DNA of 64,000 nucleotides from Dyella marensis (GCF_900112865.1 NZ_FONH01000010.1:1-64000), one strand, 5' to 3'. Shown: positions 8,228 through 16,509, counted from the stretch's first letter. The notes: a model not told the origin generated them from the sequence alone. Numbers and translations are program-made.

Positions 8228-9319
8228 CTAGCCGCGTTCGAACAGGTCGCCCTGTGCGACGAAGCTGTCTTGTTCGACGAAGCCCGACAACCCCACCCCG
8301 ACCAGGCGGTAGCGGCTGTCCGCCGGACGCTCCACGCGGGCACGCAGCGCGCAGGCCAGGTCGGCCAGTTCTTCCGCGGAGGCGGGCCGCGTGGAGGGCG
8401 TAAGGCTGCGCGTGAGCGTGTGGAAGTCGGCGGTCTTGAGCTTCAGCACCACGGTGCGGGCAATGCGGCCATGCGTGCCGGCGGCCTCGCGCTCGTGCGC
8501 AGCCCAGGTCTTCTCGGCCAGGCGGCGGATATGCGGCTCCAGCTCGTCCAGGGTCAGGTCGTGCTCGAAGGTGTCTTCGGCCGAGACCTGCAGGGTGGGG
8601 CGGTCCGGCTCGACCGCATGCTCGTCGATACCCAGCGACAGTTCGTGCAGGCGCCGGCCCCAGCGGCCGAAGCGCTGCTCCAGCTCAGCCGCGGCGAAGG
8701 CGCGCAGCTCGCCCACGGTGGCGATGCCCATCTCCGTCAGCTTCGCCTCCATCACCTTGCCCACGCCGGGCAGGCGGCCCACCGGCAGCGGCGCGAGGAA
8801 TTCCATCACCTGGTGCGGGCGGATCACGAACAGGCCGTCCGGCTTGTTCCAGTCGGAGGCGATCTTGGCCAGGAACTTGTTCGGCGCCACGCCGGCGGAA
8901 GCGGTCAGCTGCGTCTCCGCGCGGATCGCGGCGCGGATCGCCTCCGCCGTGGCGGTGGCCGAGGGCAGCGCCGTCGACGTGGTGACGTCAAGATAGGCCT
9001 CGTCCAGCGACAGCGGTTCGATCAGGTCGGTATGCCGCGCGAAAATCTCGCGCACCTGCCGCGACACCGCCTTGTAGCGGCCGAAATCCGGCGGCACGAA
9101 GATCGCCTGCGGGCACAGCCGCTCCGCGCGCACCGCCGGCATCGCCGAGCGCACGCCGAACTTGCGCGCCTCATAGCTGGCCGCGCACACCACCGAGCGC
9201 GCGCCGCGCCAGGCCACCACCACCGGCTTGCCGCGCAGCGCGGGATCGTCGCGCTGTTCCACCGACGCGTAGAACGCGTCCATGTCGATGTGGATGATCT
9301 TGCGCGAGGTCGGGGACAC
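8228..9319 (-). CDS. dinB: DNA polymerase IV
   Basis: Y-family translesion polymerase, 363 residues, close to the usual 350-360. The N-terminal IIHIDMDAFYASVEQRDDP supplies the first catalytic Asp and the steric-gate region. PLSLDEAYLDVT carries the second acidic pair (Asp/Glu). ASAGVAPNKFLAKIASDWNKP and the helix-hairpin-helix LPVGRLPGVGKV are standard, and a little-finger domain ends at YRLVGVGLSGF. The start is a GTG (SPTSRKIIHID...), with no better codon nearby. It has no operon partner. Whether LexA controls it cannot be seen; I found no convincing CTG-N10-CAG box just upstream. Confidence 0.97.
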   Translation of the reverse strand: MSPTSRKIIHIDMDAFYASVEQRDDPALRGKPVVVAWRGARSVVCAASYEARKFGVRSAMPAVRAERLCPQAIFVPPDFGRYKAVSRQVREIFARHTDLIEPLSLDEAYLDVTTSTALPSATATAEAIRAAIRAETQLTASAGVAPNKFLAKIASDWNKPDGLFVIRPHQVMEFLAPLPVGRLPGVGKVMEAKLTEMGIATVGELRAFAAAELEQRFGRWGRRLHELSLGIDEHAVEPDRPTLQVSAEDTFEHDLTLDELEPHIRRLAEKTWAAHEREAAGTHGRIARTVVLKLKTADFHTLTRSLTPSTRPASAEELADLACALRARVERPADSRYRLVGVGLSGFVEQDSFVAQGDLFERG

Positions 9320-9523
9320 GAACGGACGGGAGCGGATCGCGGGCGTGGATGGCGGCGAGAGTTAAGCACGGAACCGGAAGTTCTGCCCGATCCGCGGCCA
9401 GACTTGCCCATTCCTGCCGATCGGTCGGACCGGCGCTTGAAGGCGCGGGCCAGCGCCGCACATCACACGCGGTTACCGCCCCTCCTGCCAGGATGGGCGG
9501 CGTCTACTCGAGGAAAGCATGTC

Positions 9524-10207
9524 ATGAAGATCCTGATGGTCCTGACGTCGCACGACCAGCTTGGCGACACCGGGCGCAAGACCGGTTTTTGGCTGGAAGA
9601 ATTCGCCGCGCCGTACTACGCGTTCAAGGATGCCGGCGCGCAGATCGTGCTGGCCTCGCCCAAGGGCGGCCAGCCGCCGCTCGATCCCAAGAGCGACGAT
9701 CCGGATGCGCAGACCGACGCCACTCGCCGCTTCCGCGCCGATGCCAGGGCCACCGACGCGCTCGCCCATACGCTGCCGCTCGCCGACGCAGCCAGGGCCC
9801 AGTACGACGCCGTGTTCTATCCCGGCGGCCATGGCCCGCTGTGGGACCTGGCCGAGGACAAGACCTCGGCCGAACTGATCGAGCGCACCTACGCCGCCGG
9901 CAAGCCGGTCGGCGCGGTGTGCCACGGACCGGCGGTGTTCCGCCACACGCGCATCAAGGGCGAGCCGCTGGTGCGCGGCAAGCGCGTCACCGGCTTCACC
10001 AATGGCGAAGAGGCCGCGGTGGGCCTTACCGACGTGGTGCCGTTCCTGGTCGAGGACATGCTCAAGGCACACGGTGCCGAGTATTCGAAGAAGGCGGACT
10101 TCCACCCCTATGCCGTCACGGACGGCAACCTGGTCACCGGACAGAACCCGGCTTCCTCGGTGGATGCGGCCAAGGCGGTGCTGGCGCTGCTGCGCAACGA
10201 AGACTGA
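9524..10207 (+). CDS. DJ-1/PfpI-family protein (Hsp31/glyoxalase III-like)
   Basis: A 227-residue class I glutamine-amidotransferase-like protein. The nucleophile elbow is GAVCHGPAVF (Cys at about 134), preceded by FYPGGHGPLWDL with the conserved oxyanion Gly-Gly-His, and TGFTNGEEAAVGLTDVVPFLVE lies in the cap. These features fit the Hsp31/HchA-like branch, whose members act as glutathione-independent glyoxalases or stress chaperones. Which activity applies here cannot be told from sequence. The ATG follows GAGGAAAGCATGTC with GAGGAAA as ribosome site; the frame is open far upstream only because of GC bias. It appears monocistronic; the next gene begins after a 246-bp AT-richer gap. Confidence 0.9.
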   Translation: MKILMVLTSHDQLGDTGRKTGFWLEEFAAPYYAFKDAGAQIVLASPKGGQPPLDPKSDDPDAQTDATRRFRADARATDALAHTLPLADAARAQYDAVFYPGGHGPLWDLAEDKTSAELIERTYAAGKPVGAVCHGPAVFRHTRIKGEPLVRGKRVTGFTNGEEAAVGLTDVVPFLVEDMLKAHGAEYSKKADFHPYAVTDGNLVTGQNPASSVDAAKAVLALLRNED

Positions 10208-10380
10208 TGGCGAAAACGCCGAAGGGATGCGCAGGCGTCCCTTCGGTATTACACGGTGGCGGCCCGTCGAAGGCCGTCATGCCTGTCTGAAGGGGCTTGC
10301 GCGGGCGAGAGAATTCAATTCATCGAAATGCGATAAATTAATACATTTGAGATGGTTCTAGGTAATGCACTCATCCGATC

Positions 10381-10437
10381 GACGAAATAGCATTTAACGC
10401 AATGCCGATGCGTTAAATGTCTTTATCCTAATTCGTC
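10381..10437. promoter_or_regulatory. Long imperfect inverted repeat upstream of the AB-toxin genes
   Basis: The arm CATTTAACGCA (10391-10401) pairs perfectly with TGCGTTAAATG (10409-10419) across a seven-base loop. Outside it, GACGAAATAG (10381-10390) pairs 9/10 with CTAATTCGTC (10428-10437), with eight unpaired bases on the right arm. The region 10310-10450 is strikingly AT-rich for this chromosome and ends 16 bases before the first toxin-like gene. It could be an operator, a leader hairpin or an attenuator; the sequence alone does not decide. AT-rich promoter-like hexamers are frequent upstream, but none stands out. Confidence 0.55.
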
Positions 10438-10453
10438 TGAAAGGGTTGCTGTG

Positions 10454-10846
10454 ATGAAAGCGTGGCTTTTTATGCTGATGGCTCTCTTGTCGATGCCTGC
10501 CGTTGCTGGCTTCAGCTTGTTGCTTCCTAAGATCACTGCGGAAAATTCGAAGCTGGTAGGTACGATCACTGCATTCAAGGTTTTCAAGGGCAACGACAAA
10601 TGTTATGTGGCGATCAAGGATCCGAACAATGCCTACTACAGCGAAGGCTTTCATTTTATTGATGACGCGATGATCTGCTCGGTTGCAAAGGCGGCATTTC
10701 TCACCGGGCTCAAAGTCGCTGCTGTGACCGTAGTCAGGAGCGGATACGGGGCCAACGAAATTATATCCATGAGCGTGGTGAGGGCCGGGGGCGTACCCAC
10801 CTGGCCGGCGGCTGCTGGTTACGGTGGCAGGGTCTCTGATTACTAG
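10454..10846 (+). CDS. Putative AB-toxin B subunit (pertussis/typhoid-toxin-like OB fold), exported
   Basis: A 130-residue protein with a signal peptide (MKAWLFMLMALLSMPAVAG). The mature part of about 110 residues has two Cys (Cys50, Cys75) that could pair. It is laid out like the small B subunits of the pertussis/PltB/SubB group: a strand GTITAFKVF, then KCYVAIKD, then a helix around CSVAKAAFLTG, then a strand KVAAVTVV. I judge homology from this layout and from its partner gene, not from high identity. B subunits form glycan-binding pentamers that deliver the enzymatic A chain. The A-like gene follows after six bases, so the two are translationally close. GTG at 10451 is also possible; ATG gives the cleaner signal peptide. 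Base composition is more AT-rich than in neighbouring genes. Confidence 0.6.
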   Translation: MKAWLFMLMALLSMPAVAGFSLLLPKITAENSKLVGTITAFKVFKGNDKCYVAIKDPNNAYYSEGFHFIDDAMICSVAKAAFLTGLKVAAVTVVRSGYGANEIISMSVVRAGGVPTWPAAAGYGGRVSDY

Positions 10847-10852
10847 GGGCTC

Positions 10853-11863
10853 ATGATCATGCTGGCGAAGCGATGGTTTTCATGTGCTGGCGGGCTGTTG
10901 AGTCTTGTTCTATGCGGTGTGCTGCCGGCGCTGTCGAATGCTCAGGTGCGCGTGGTTTACCGTTACGACACCAGGCCACCCCAGGAAATATTCGCCTCTG
11001 GTTTTGCCGCGCCAGGGCAGGATATGAATCTGATCCGGCACGTAACCGGGTGGACCGACGGAAGGGCCGAAGGCGACGACGACGGCCTGATCGCCACCAC
11101 GTCCGAGGAGAGCGTTGCACGGAGAATGGCGGTCGCGCATTTAAATCATTTTTCCGATCCCAATGCGATGGTCTTTGTTTACGCCATATCTGCAAACCAT
11201 GATTTCTTTGCGGTGATGCCCAGCCTGAGTAATTTTCTTGAGCAGCAAAGAGCTGCCCCCGCTGCGGCGCGCTACATGGAGCGAGAGGGCCAGCTGAGCC
11301 TTGTGATCGAGTCGTACCGGGAGCAGCAGGAATTCGTATCGGCCGCTCCCATTCCACCCTCGGCGATCCGGTGGGCGCGTCCGATCAGTTTGGAGCGCGA
11401 TGCTAGGAATCGTCTGCGCCCGCGATTCGGCGAGCGCCGAATCAATGGGGACTGGGTCGATGACGCACCCGACCAGTCCGCAAATGCCGGTCACTATCCC
11501 GTAAATTGGCCAGACGAGCCCTCGGCTTCACCCCAGCCGGCTTTCTCCCTGTCTTCATGCGAGGAAGACCAAGGTGCTTCCGCAGGTCCGCCGGGGGTGA
11601 ATTGCACCGGAGACTTGTACGCGGCAGTGGCGGACGACGGTGAAGTCTTTCCCCGGGCCATGCTGCCGTCCTGCTCGTCGGCACCCAGGCCAAGGCGCGC
11701 TGCCATCATGCTGCCCTGTTCCGATGCCTGGCCCCTCGTGAATATCTCCAGGCTGGCCAGAACCAACGCAGCGCTTTTCCCGGGCGGGGACGAGTTTCTT
11801 GCTGCCATATACATGTCAGTACTTGCGAATACGCGCTGGCACATCTTGTTGCACGATGAGTAG
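10853..11863 (+). CDS. Putative pertussis-toxin S1-like ADP-ribosyltransferase (A subunit), exported
   Basis: A 336-residue protein with a signal peptide (cleavage near Ala30). Residues 34-66 (VVYRYDTRPPQEIFASGF...HVTG) match the NAD-binding start of pertussis toxin S1 and typhoid-toxin PltA (YRYDSRPPEDVFQNGF, HLTG). The equivalents of the key residues are Arg37, His63, the TTS motif at 82-84 and the catalytic Glu160 in QQEFVSAAPIPP, which aligns with QSEYLAHRRIPP. FVYAISANHDFFAVMPS also matches the PltA core. The S1 Cys41 (GRSCQ) is not conserved (GWTDG here). Beyond residue 190 a Pro/Ser-rich, four-Cys region of about 145 residues has no match I know. ATG at 10853 lies close to AGGGG; ATG at 10859 has better spacing. 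It is the second gene after the B-like gene. Confidence 0.8.
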   Translation: MIMLAKRWFSCAGGLLSLVLCGVLPALSNAQVRVVYRYDTRPPQEIFASGFAAPGQDMNLIRHVTGWTDGRAEGDDDGLIATTSEESVARRMAVAHLNHFSDPNAMVFVYAISANHDFFAVMPSLSNFLEQQRAAPAAARYMEREGQLSLVIESYREQQEFVSAAPIPPSAIRWARPISLERDARNRLRPRFGERRINGDWVDDAPDQSANAGHYPVNWPDEPSASPQPAFSLSSCEEDQGASAGPPGVNCTGDLYAAVADDGEVFPRAMLPSCSSAPRPRRAAIMLPCSDAWPLVNISRLARTNAALFPGGDEFLAAIYMSVLANTRWHILLHDE

Positions 11864-11950
11864 AGGTGGCGGAGCCACGCATAGCATGGCCACTCATAGG
11901 GCATAGGTCATCGGTCATGGTCGGACCGTCCCGGGTTATCGTCAGCCCCC

Positions 11951-13279
11951 ATGACCGATACCTCCCCCTCCTACCTCCGCCGCCTCGGCACCTGGGACGC
12001 CGCCGCCATCGTGATCGGTGGCGTGATCGGCGGCGGCATCTTCCGCAGTGCCTCCACGGTGGCCGAGCGCACCTCGTCCGGCTGGGAACTGCTGCTGCTG
12101 TGGGCGATCGGCGGTGCGCTGACCCTGGCCGGGGTGCTGTGCTACGCGGAACTGGGCGCGCGGCGGCCGCAGGCCGGCGGTATCTACATCTATCTGCGCG
12201 AGGCCTTCGGCCAGCTGCCGGCCTTCCTGTTCGGCTGGACCATGGCGCTGATCAACTACCCGGGCAGCGTGGCGGCGGTCGCGACCACCTTCGCGGATTA
12301 CTTCTGCGCGGCGGTGGGCCTGCCGGTGCTATGGGTGAAGCCGGTGGCGGCGGCGGCGATCACCTTCATCGTCGGCGTCAATTTCTTCGGCATCCGCGCC
12401 GGTTCGCGCATGCTCAACGTGTTCACCGTGCTCAAGCTGGCGGCCATCGCGATGCTGGTGGCCACCGCGCTGGTGCTGGCGCGCGGCCACCTGGGCATGG
12501 CGCTGGCGCCGGATCCGGCGCACCAGGCGCGGCCATGGGATTTCCTCGGTGCATTGCTGCCAGTGCTGTTCACCTATGGCGGCTTCCATTACCTCAACGA
12601 CCTGGCCGGCGAAGTGCGCGAGCCGCAGCGCACCTTGCCGCGCGCGCTGGGCCTGGGCCTGGCGGCGGTGGTGCTGTGCTACCTGCTGGTCAACTTCGCC
12701 TACGTGGCCGGGCTCGGTCACGCCGGCCTGGCGGCGAGCCGCGCGCCGGCGGCGGACCTGATGCAGCGGCTGTTCGGCGACGCGGGCGCGCGGGTGATGG
12801 CGATCGGCATCGCCTGTTCCACCTTCGGCTATTGCAGCATCGCCATCGCCGGCGGCGCGCGCGTGCTGCAGACCATGGGCGCGGACGGCATGTTCTTCCG
12901 CGCGGTGGGGCGCATCGACGCGCAGTCGCGCGCGCCGCAGGTGGCGCTGGCGGTGCTCGGCGGCTGGGCGATCGTGCTGGTGCTGTCCGGCAGCTTCGGC
13001 CAGCTGCTCAACTACACCACGGTGGGCGAGTGGCTGTTCCATGCGTTCGGCATCGCCACGCTGTTCTGGTATCGCCGCCGTTTCGCGGCGGAGCCGGCGC
13101 CGTACCGCGTGCCGTTCTATCCGGTGCTGCCGTTCCTGTTCGTGCTCACCGTGCTGGGCGTGATCGCGGCAACGACCATCGATTCGCCCGGCGACGCCGG
13201 CATGAGTCTGCTGCTGGTGGTGCTCGGCGTGCCGGTGTACCTGGTGTGGCGCGCGTGGCAGCGGCGCGGAACGGCGTAG
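11951..13279 (+). CDS. APC-family amino acid permease
   Basis: A 442-residue inner-membrane transporter with about twelve hydrophobic segments. The first helix carries VIGGVIGGGIFRSAS, the unwound TM1 substrate-binding motif of the amino acid-polyamine-organocation superfamily, followed by CYAELGARRPQAGGIYIYLREAFG in TM2-3. The spacing and the C-terminal FWYRRRFAAEPAPYRVPFYPVLPFLF loop are typical of the LAT/basic amino-acid permease branch. The substrate cannot be assigned. The gene starts 87 bases after the toxin-like A gene but returns to normal high GC. It ends immediately before a hairpin repeat. Confidence 0.92.
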   Translation: MTDTSPSYLRRLGTWDAAAIVIGGVIGGGIFRSASTVAERTSSGWELLLLWAIGGALTLAGVLCYAELGARRPQAGGIYIYLREAFGQLPAFLFGWTMALINYPGSVAAVATTFADYFCAAVGLPVLWVKPVAAAAITFIVGVNFFGIRAGSRMLNVFTVLKLAAIAMLVATALVLARGHLGMALAPDPAHQARPWDFLGALLPVLFTYGGFHYLNDLAGEVREPQRTLPRALGLGLAAVVLCYLLVNFAYVAGLGHAGLAASRAPAADLMQRLFGDAGARVMAIGIACSTFGYCSIAIAGGARVLQTMGADGMFFRAVGRIDAQSRAPQVALAVLGGWAIVLVLSGSFGQLLNYTTVGEWLFHAFGIATLFWYRRRFAAEPAPYRVPFYPVLPFLFVLTVLGVIAATTIDSPGDAGMSLLLVVLGVPVYLVWRAWQRRGTA

Positions 13280-13283
13280 CATC

Positions 13284-13366
13284 GTAGGTTGGGGTGAGCG
13301 CAGCGAACCCCAACGTGCGCACCGGATACCGCGATGTCGGGGTTCGCTGCGCTCACCCCAACCTGC
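13284..13366. repeat. GTAGGTTGGGGTGAGC hairpin element, copy 1
   Basis: The left arm GTAGGTTGGGGTGAGCGCAG continues to CGAACCCCAAC and is answered, about 25 bases on, by the inverted right arm ending CTCACCCCAACCTGC. Four more copies lie at 15529, 22856, 27493 and 30356. This copy has the six-base variant GCAGC in both arms, so pairing is preserved. It separates the permease stop codon from the glycoside hydrolase start. Confidence 0.9.
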
Positions 13367-13391
13367 GTCGCCTTGGGCGGAGGAGTCGTGC

Positions 13392-15527
13392 GTGAAGCGA
13401 TGGCGCAAAATCACCTTCTTGATGCTCGTCGCATGCGGCGAGCCGGCCATGGCCGGGCAACTGGCCGATCTCGGCCAGCCCTCCGCCAAGGTCGCGCTGG
13501 CCCAGGTGCAGCGCAGTGCGCATGAAGTGCGCGATGGCGCGGTGGTGCTGCTGCCTTTCGTGTTCCAGCCCGCCGCGGCGCCGCAGCTGACTATTGCACC
13601 GGCACAAGGCGCATGGGACTGGACCGGCCAGGGCGAGCTGCGCCTGCGCGTACAGAACGGCATGGACTGGGCGGTGACGCTGCGCATCGATATCGACGGC
13701 GCCGGCAAGGATCAGGCGCTGCACGCGACGGTGGGCATTCCGGCCGGGCCCGCGCAGACCGTGGTAGTGCCGCTGCATGCCGCCTCGCCGCGCGCGCAGG
13801 GCATGCAGGTGGGGCCGCCGATGCCGTACGACAGCAACGGCCAGCGGCTGCTGGTCGCCACCACGGTGGAAGGCCAGCTGGATGCGCATCAGGTCGCCGC
13901 GGTGCGCTTGAGCATGCCCGCGCCGCAGGCGGCGCAGACCCTGCTGTTCGGCAAGCTCGAGACCGTCGCCGGCGATGCGGCGCTGCGCAGCGCCTACACC
14001 GCCATCGTCGATGGCTATGGCCAGTACACGCGCGGCCAGTGGCCGGAGAAGATAGGCAGCGACGCCGCTCTGCGCGCCGCGCAGGCGAAAGCCCAGGCTG
14101 CACTGGGCGAACACCCTTCGAACCTGCAGCGCGACCGCTACGGCGGCCGCCAGGACGTGCCGGCGTTCAAGGCCACCGGCTGGTTCCGCACCGAGCGCCG
14201 CGACGGCCGCTGGCAGCTGGTGACGCCGGAAGGCCATGCGTTCTTTTCGCTGGGCGTCAACGCGGTAGTGACGGAACAGCGCAGCTACGTGCAGGGACGC
14301 GAGTGGATGTTCAGCGGCCTGCCGTCCGACAGTGGCGCCTGGCAAGCTTTCTACGGCGACAGCGACAACCGCGCGCCCGATGCGGCGGCCACCGCCGGCA
14401 TCGGCTACAACCATGGGCGCTGGTTCGATTTCTATGCGGCCAATCTGTATCGCCTGGACGGCGCGAACTGGAAGCAGGCCTGGCTGGCGCGCAGCACCGC
14501 GCGCCTGCGCGCCTGGGGTTTCAACACGCTGGGCAACTGGAGCGACGAGGCGCTGGCGAAGGAGCGCACGAACCGCCTGGCCTACACCCGCTCGATCGAA
14601 GTGGAAGGCGTGTTCGGCAATGTCTCCAGCGGCTACGACTACTGGGGGCGCATGCCCGATCCGTTCGATCCGCGCTTCGCGCAGGCCGCCGAAGCCGCCG
14701 CGGTGAAAGCGACCCGGGATGCGCAGGACGATCCCTGGCTGCTCGGCTATTTCAGCGACAACGAACTGGCCTGGGCCGGCGCGGGACCGCAGGGGCGCTG
14801 GGGGCTTGCGCTGGGCACGCTGCGCGGCGAAGCGCGCAGCGACGCCAAGCAGGCCTTCATCGCCGCGCTCAAGCGCAAGTACGGCGAGCCGGCGAAGCTG
14901 GCCGCCGCGTGGGGCATCGAGCTGCCGTCATGGGATGCGCTCAACGCCACCGGCTACAACGCACCGCTGCCGGGCGAGGCGCATCCGGCGATCGCCGCCG
15001 ACTACAGCGCATGGCTGCGGCAGTATGCCGAGCAGTATTTCCGCGTGGTCACCGAGGCGCTGCATCGGCACGACGCCCATCACCTGTTCCTGGGCGGCCG
15101 CTTCGCGGTGAACACGCCGGAAGCCGTCGCCGCCTGCGCGCGCTACTGCGACGTGATGAGCTTCAACGCCTACACCGACGTGCCGCAGCACGGCGCGGAC
15201 ATGGCGGCGATCGCCAGACTCGGCAAGCCGGTGATGTTCACCGAATTCCACTTCGGCTCGGACGACCGCGGCCCGTTCGGCCGCGGCGTGGTGCCGGTAT
15301 GGAACGAGGCGCAGCGCGGCGAGGCGTACGCGCGCTACGTGCAGGCGGCGGCGAAGGACCCCAACGTGGTCGGCGCGCACTGGTTCGAATACACCGACCA
15401 GCCGGTCAGCGGCCGCGCGCTCGACGGCGAGAATGCGCACGTCGGCCTGGTCGGCATCACCGACCTGCCGTTCCAGAATTTTGTCGAGGCGGTGCGCAAG
15501 GCGAACGAGCAGGTCTATCAACGCTGA
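13392..15527 (+). CDS. Secreted glycoside hydrolase, beta-agarase/beta-galactosidase-like (GH50/GH42-type TIM barrel)
   Basis: A 711-residue exported enzyme. The GTG start is supported by GGCGGAGGAG six bases upstream and by a signal peptide (residues 1-22). Residues 25-250 form a beta-sandwich-like front part. The barrel starts with TGWFRTERRDGRWQLVTPEGHAFFSLGVN, a phrase typical of proteins annotated as agarases. The acid/base Glu is probably Glu458 in YFSDNELAW, and the nucleophile Glu618 in MFTEFHFG. It should cleave beta-galactoside bonds in a plant or algal polysaccharide; the exact substrate is open. It appears to be a single gene between two copies of the hairpin repeat, with no neighbouring polysaccharide-utilisation genes. 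Confidence 0.85.
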   Translation: MKRWRKITFLMLVACGEPAMAGQLADLGQPSAKVALAQVQRSAHEVRDGAVVLLPFVFQPAAAPQLTIAPAQGAWDWTGQGELRLRVQNGMDWAVTLRIDIDGAGKDQALHATVGIPAGPAQTVVVPLHAASPRAQGMQVGPPMPYDSNGQRLLVATTVEGQLDAHQVAAVRLSMPAPQAAQTLLFGKLETVAGDAALRSAYTAIVDGYGQYTRGQWPEKIGSDAALRAAQAKAQAALGEHPSNLQRDRYGGRQDVPAFKATGWFRTERRDGRWQLVTPEGHAFFSLGVNAVVTEQRSYVQGREWMFSGLPSDSGAWQAFYGDSDNRAPDAAATAGIGYNHGRWFDFYAANLYRLDGANWKQAWLARSTARLRAWGFNTLGNWSDEALAKERTNRLAYTRSIEVEGVFGNVSSGYDYWGRMPDPFDPRFAQAAEAAAVKATRDAQDDPWLLGYFSDNELAWAGAGPQGRWGLALGTLRGEARSDAKQAFIAALKRKYGEPAKLAAAWGIELPSWDALNATGYNAPLPGEAHPAIAADYSAWLRQYAEQYFRVVTEALHRHDAHHLFLGGRFAVNTPEAVAACARYCDVMSFNAYTDVPQHGADMAAIARLGKPVMFTEFHFGSDDRGPFGRGVVPVWNEAQRGEAYARYVQAAAKDPNVVGAHWFEYTDQPVSGRALDGENAHVGLVGITDLPFQNFVEAVRKANEQVYQR

Positions 15528-15528
15528 T

Positions 15529-15620
15529 GTAGGTTGGGGTGAGCCGCAGGCGAACCCCAACAATACGAGGCGTTCGGGTGCGGCAATGTTGGGGTTCGCC
15601 TGCGGCTCACCCCAACCTAC
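15529..15620. repeat. GTAGGTTGGGGTGAGC hairpin element, copy 2
   Basis: The arms GTAGGTTGGGGTGAGCCGCA...and...GGCTCACCCCAACCTAC pair almost perfectly around a variable centre of about 30 bases. It starts two bases after the glycoside hydrolase stop codon and its last bases overlap the end of the leftward gene at 15617, so it occupies the whole convergent junction and may terminate both transcripts. Confidence 0.9.
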
Positions 15621-16024
15621 GCTTGCAGGCTGGTGATCGCGCCGAACGCCACCAGCATGATCACCGCCACCGCCAGGCAGGCGCTGGTCGGCTTGATCCG
15701 CCGCGCATCGATGCGCGGCACCAGCCGCCACAGCAGTCCAGCGCCGATCAGCATGTTCAGCACGATCGCGGCGCGCCAGCCGAAGGTATGCAGCTGCGCC
15801 AGCGGGTCGGCCTGCGCGCCGTGCTTCATCAGCACCGAGCCGCCGACGATCACGTCCAGCAGCATCCACAGCAGGCAGGCCAGGTAGGTGCGGTTGAATA
15901 CCGGCGGGCAGCGCTCGATCCAGCGCAGCACCGCCCAGGCGATGATCGCCACGAACAGCGCGCCGATGCTGCTGTAGAGCACCCACCACAGCAGGCTGCT
16001 GAGCAGGATCAGGAAGGTGTTCAT
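15617..16024 (-). CDS. Small four-helix inner-membrane protein
   Basis: A 135-residue hydrophobic protein with four predicted membrane segments (residues about 5-35, 45-65, 82-100, 112-132) and short charged loops (RWIERCPP, RLVPRIDARR). I do not recognise a named family. Its ATG overlaps the stop codon of the Mpo1-like gene by four bases, which implies translational coupling. Its own stop lies inside the right arm of hairpin repeat copy 2. Confidence 0.8.
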   Translation of the reverse strand: MNTFLILLSSLLWWVLYSSIGALFVAIIAWAVLRWIERCPPVFNRTYLACLLWMLLDVIVGGSVLMKHGAQADPLAQLHTFGWRAAIVLNMLIGAGLLWRLVPRIDARRIKPTSACLAVAVIMLVAFGAITSLQA

Positions 16025-16509
16025 GCCTGCTCCCCGCCCAGGCCCAGGCGGCGCAGCAGCTTGTCCATCAGCCAGGCCGGGCCGACCAGCAGGTAGGAGA
16101 GGTCGGTGAGGAAGCTGGGGCGGCGCCCTTCGATGGCGTGGCCGACGAACTGGCCGACCCAGGCCACGGCGAACACCGCCACCGCGCTCCAGCGCAGCGT
16201 GCCCGCGCCGTATTGCGCGAACACCCACGCGGTGAGCAGGTCCAGCAGCACGAAGGCGAGCAGCATCGCGCCGGCCAGGCGCCGCGAATGCTTCCAGTAC
16301 CAGGCGAAGGCCAGCACCTGCGCGCCGACCGACCAGAAACCCGGGCGGCCGAGCAGGGCCGGCACCGGGATCGTCCACAGCAGGGCGATGGCGCTCCACA
16401 GGATCAGCGGCACGCACACTTCGTGCAGCCGCTGGTTGAGCGGATGGCGATGGTCGCCGGCGTAGCTGTCCAGCCACGGGCCCATGCCGCTGCGCGGTTC
16501 GGTGCGCAT
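16021..16509 (-). CDS. Mpo1-like (DUF962/YGL010w) membrane protein
   Basis: A 162-residue membrane protein. The N-terminal WLDSYAGDHRHPLNQRLHEVCVPLILWS and the later VGQFVGHAIEGRRPSFLTDLSYLLVGPAWLM carry the conserved His residues and the phrases of the DUF962 family. Its yeast member Mpo1 is an iron-dependent 2-hydroxy fatty-acid dioxygenase in lipid breakdown; in bacteria the substrate is unknown. Three or four membrane helices lie between the motifs. It is first of a coupled pair with the four-helix gene, and purC ends seven bases upstream, so all three may form one leftward transcript. Confidence 0.88.
   Translation of the reverse strand: MRTEPRSGMGPWLDSYAGDHRHPLNQRLHEVCVPLILWSAIALLWTIPVPALLGRPGFWSVGAQVLAFAWYWKHSRRLAGAMLLAFVLLDLLTAWVFAQYGAGTLRWSAVAVFAVAWVGQFVGHAIEGRRPSFLTDLSYLLVGPAWLMDKLLRRLGLGGEQA

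Noticed and set aside
8270-9523. A 5' extension of the DJ-1/PfpI gene
   Set aside because: The open frame runs antisense through dinB; the DJ-1 fold starts at the chosen ATG with a good ribosome site.
10208-11863. Prophage or insertion-sequence origin of the toxin pair
   Set aside because: No integrase, transposase, phage gene, terminal repeat or tRNA flank was found; only base composition suggests transfer.
11866-13287. A longer + frame overlapping the amino-acid permease
   Set aside because: It has an Arg-rich shadow composition; the APC permease in the other frame shows all family motifs.
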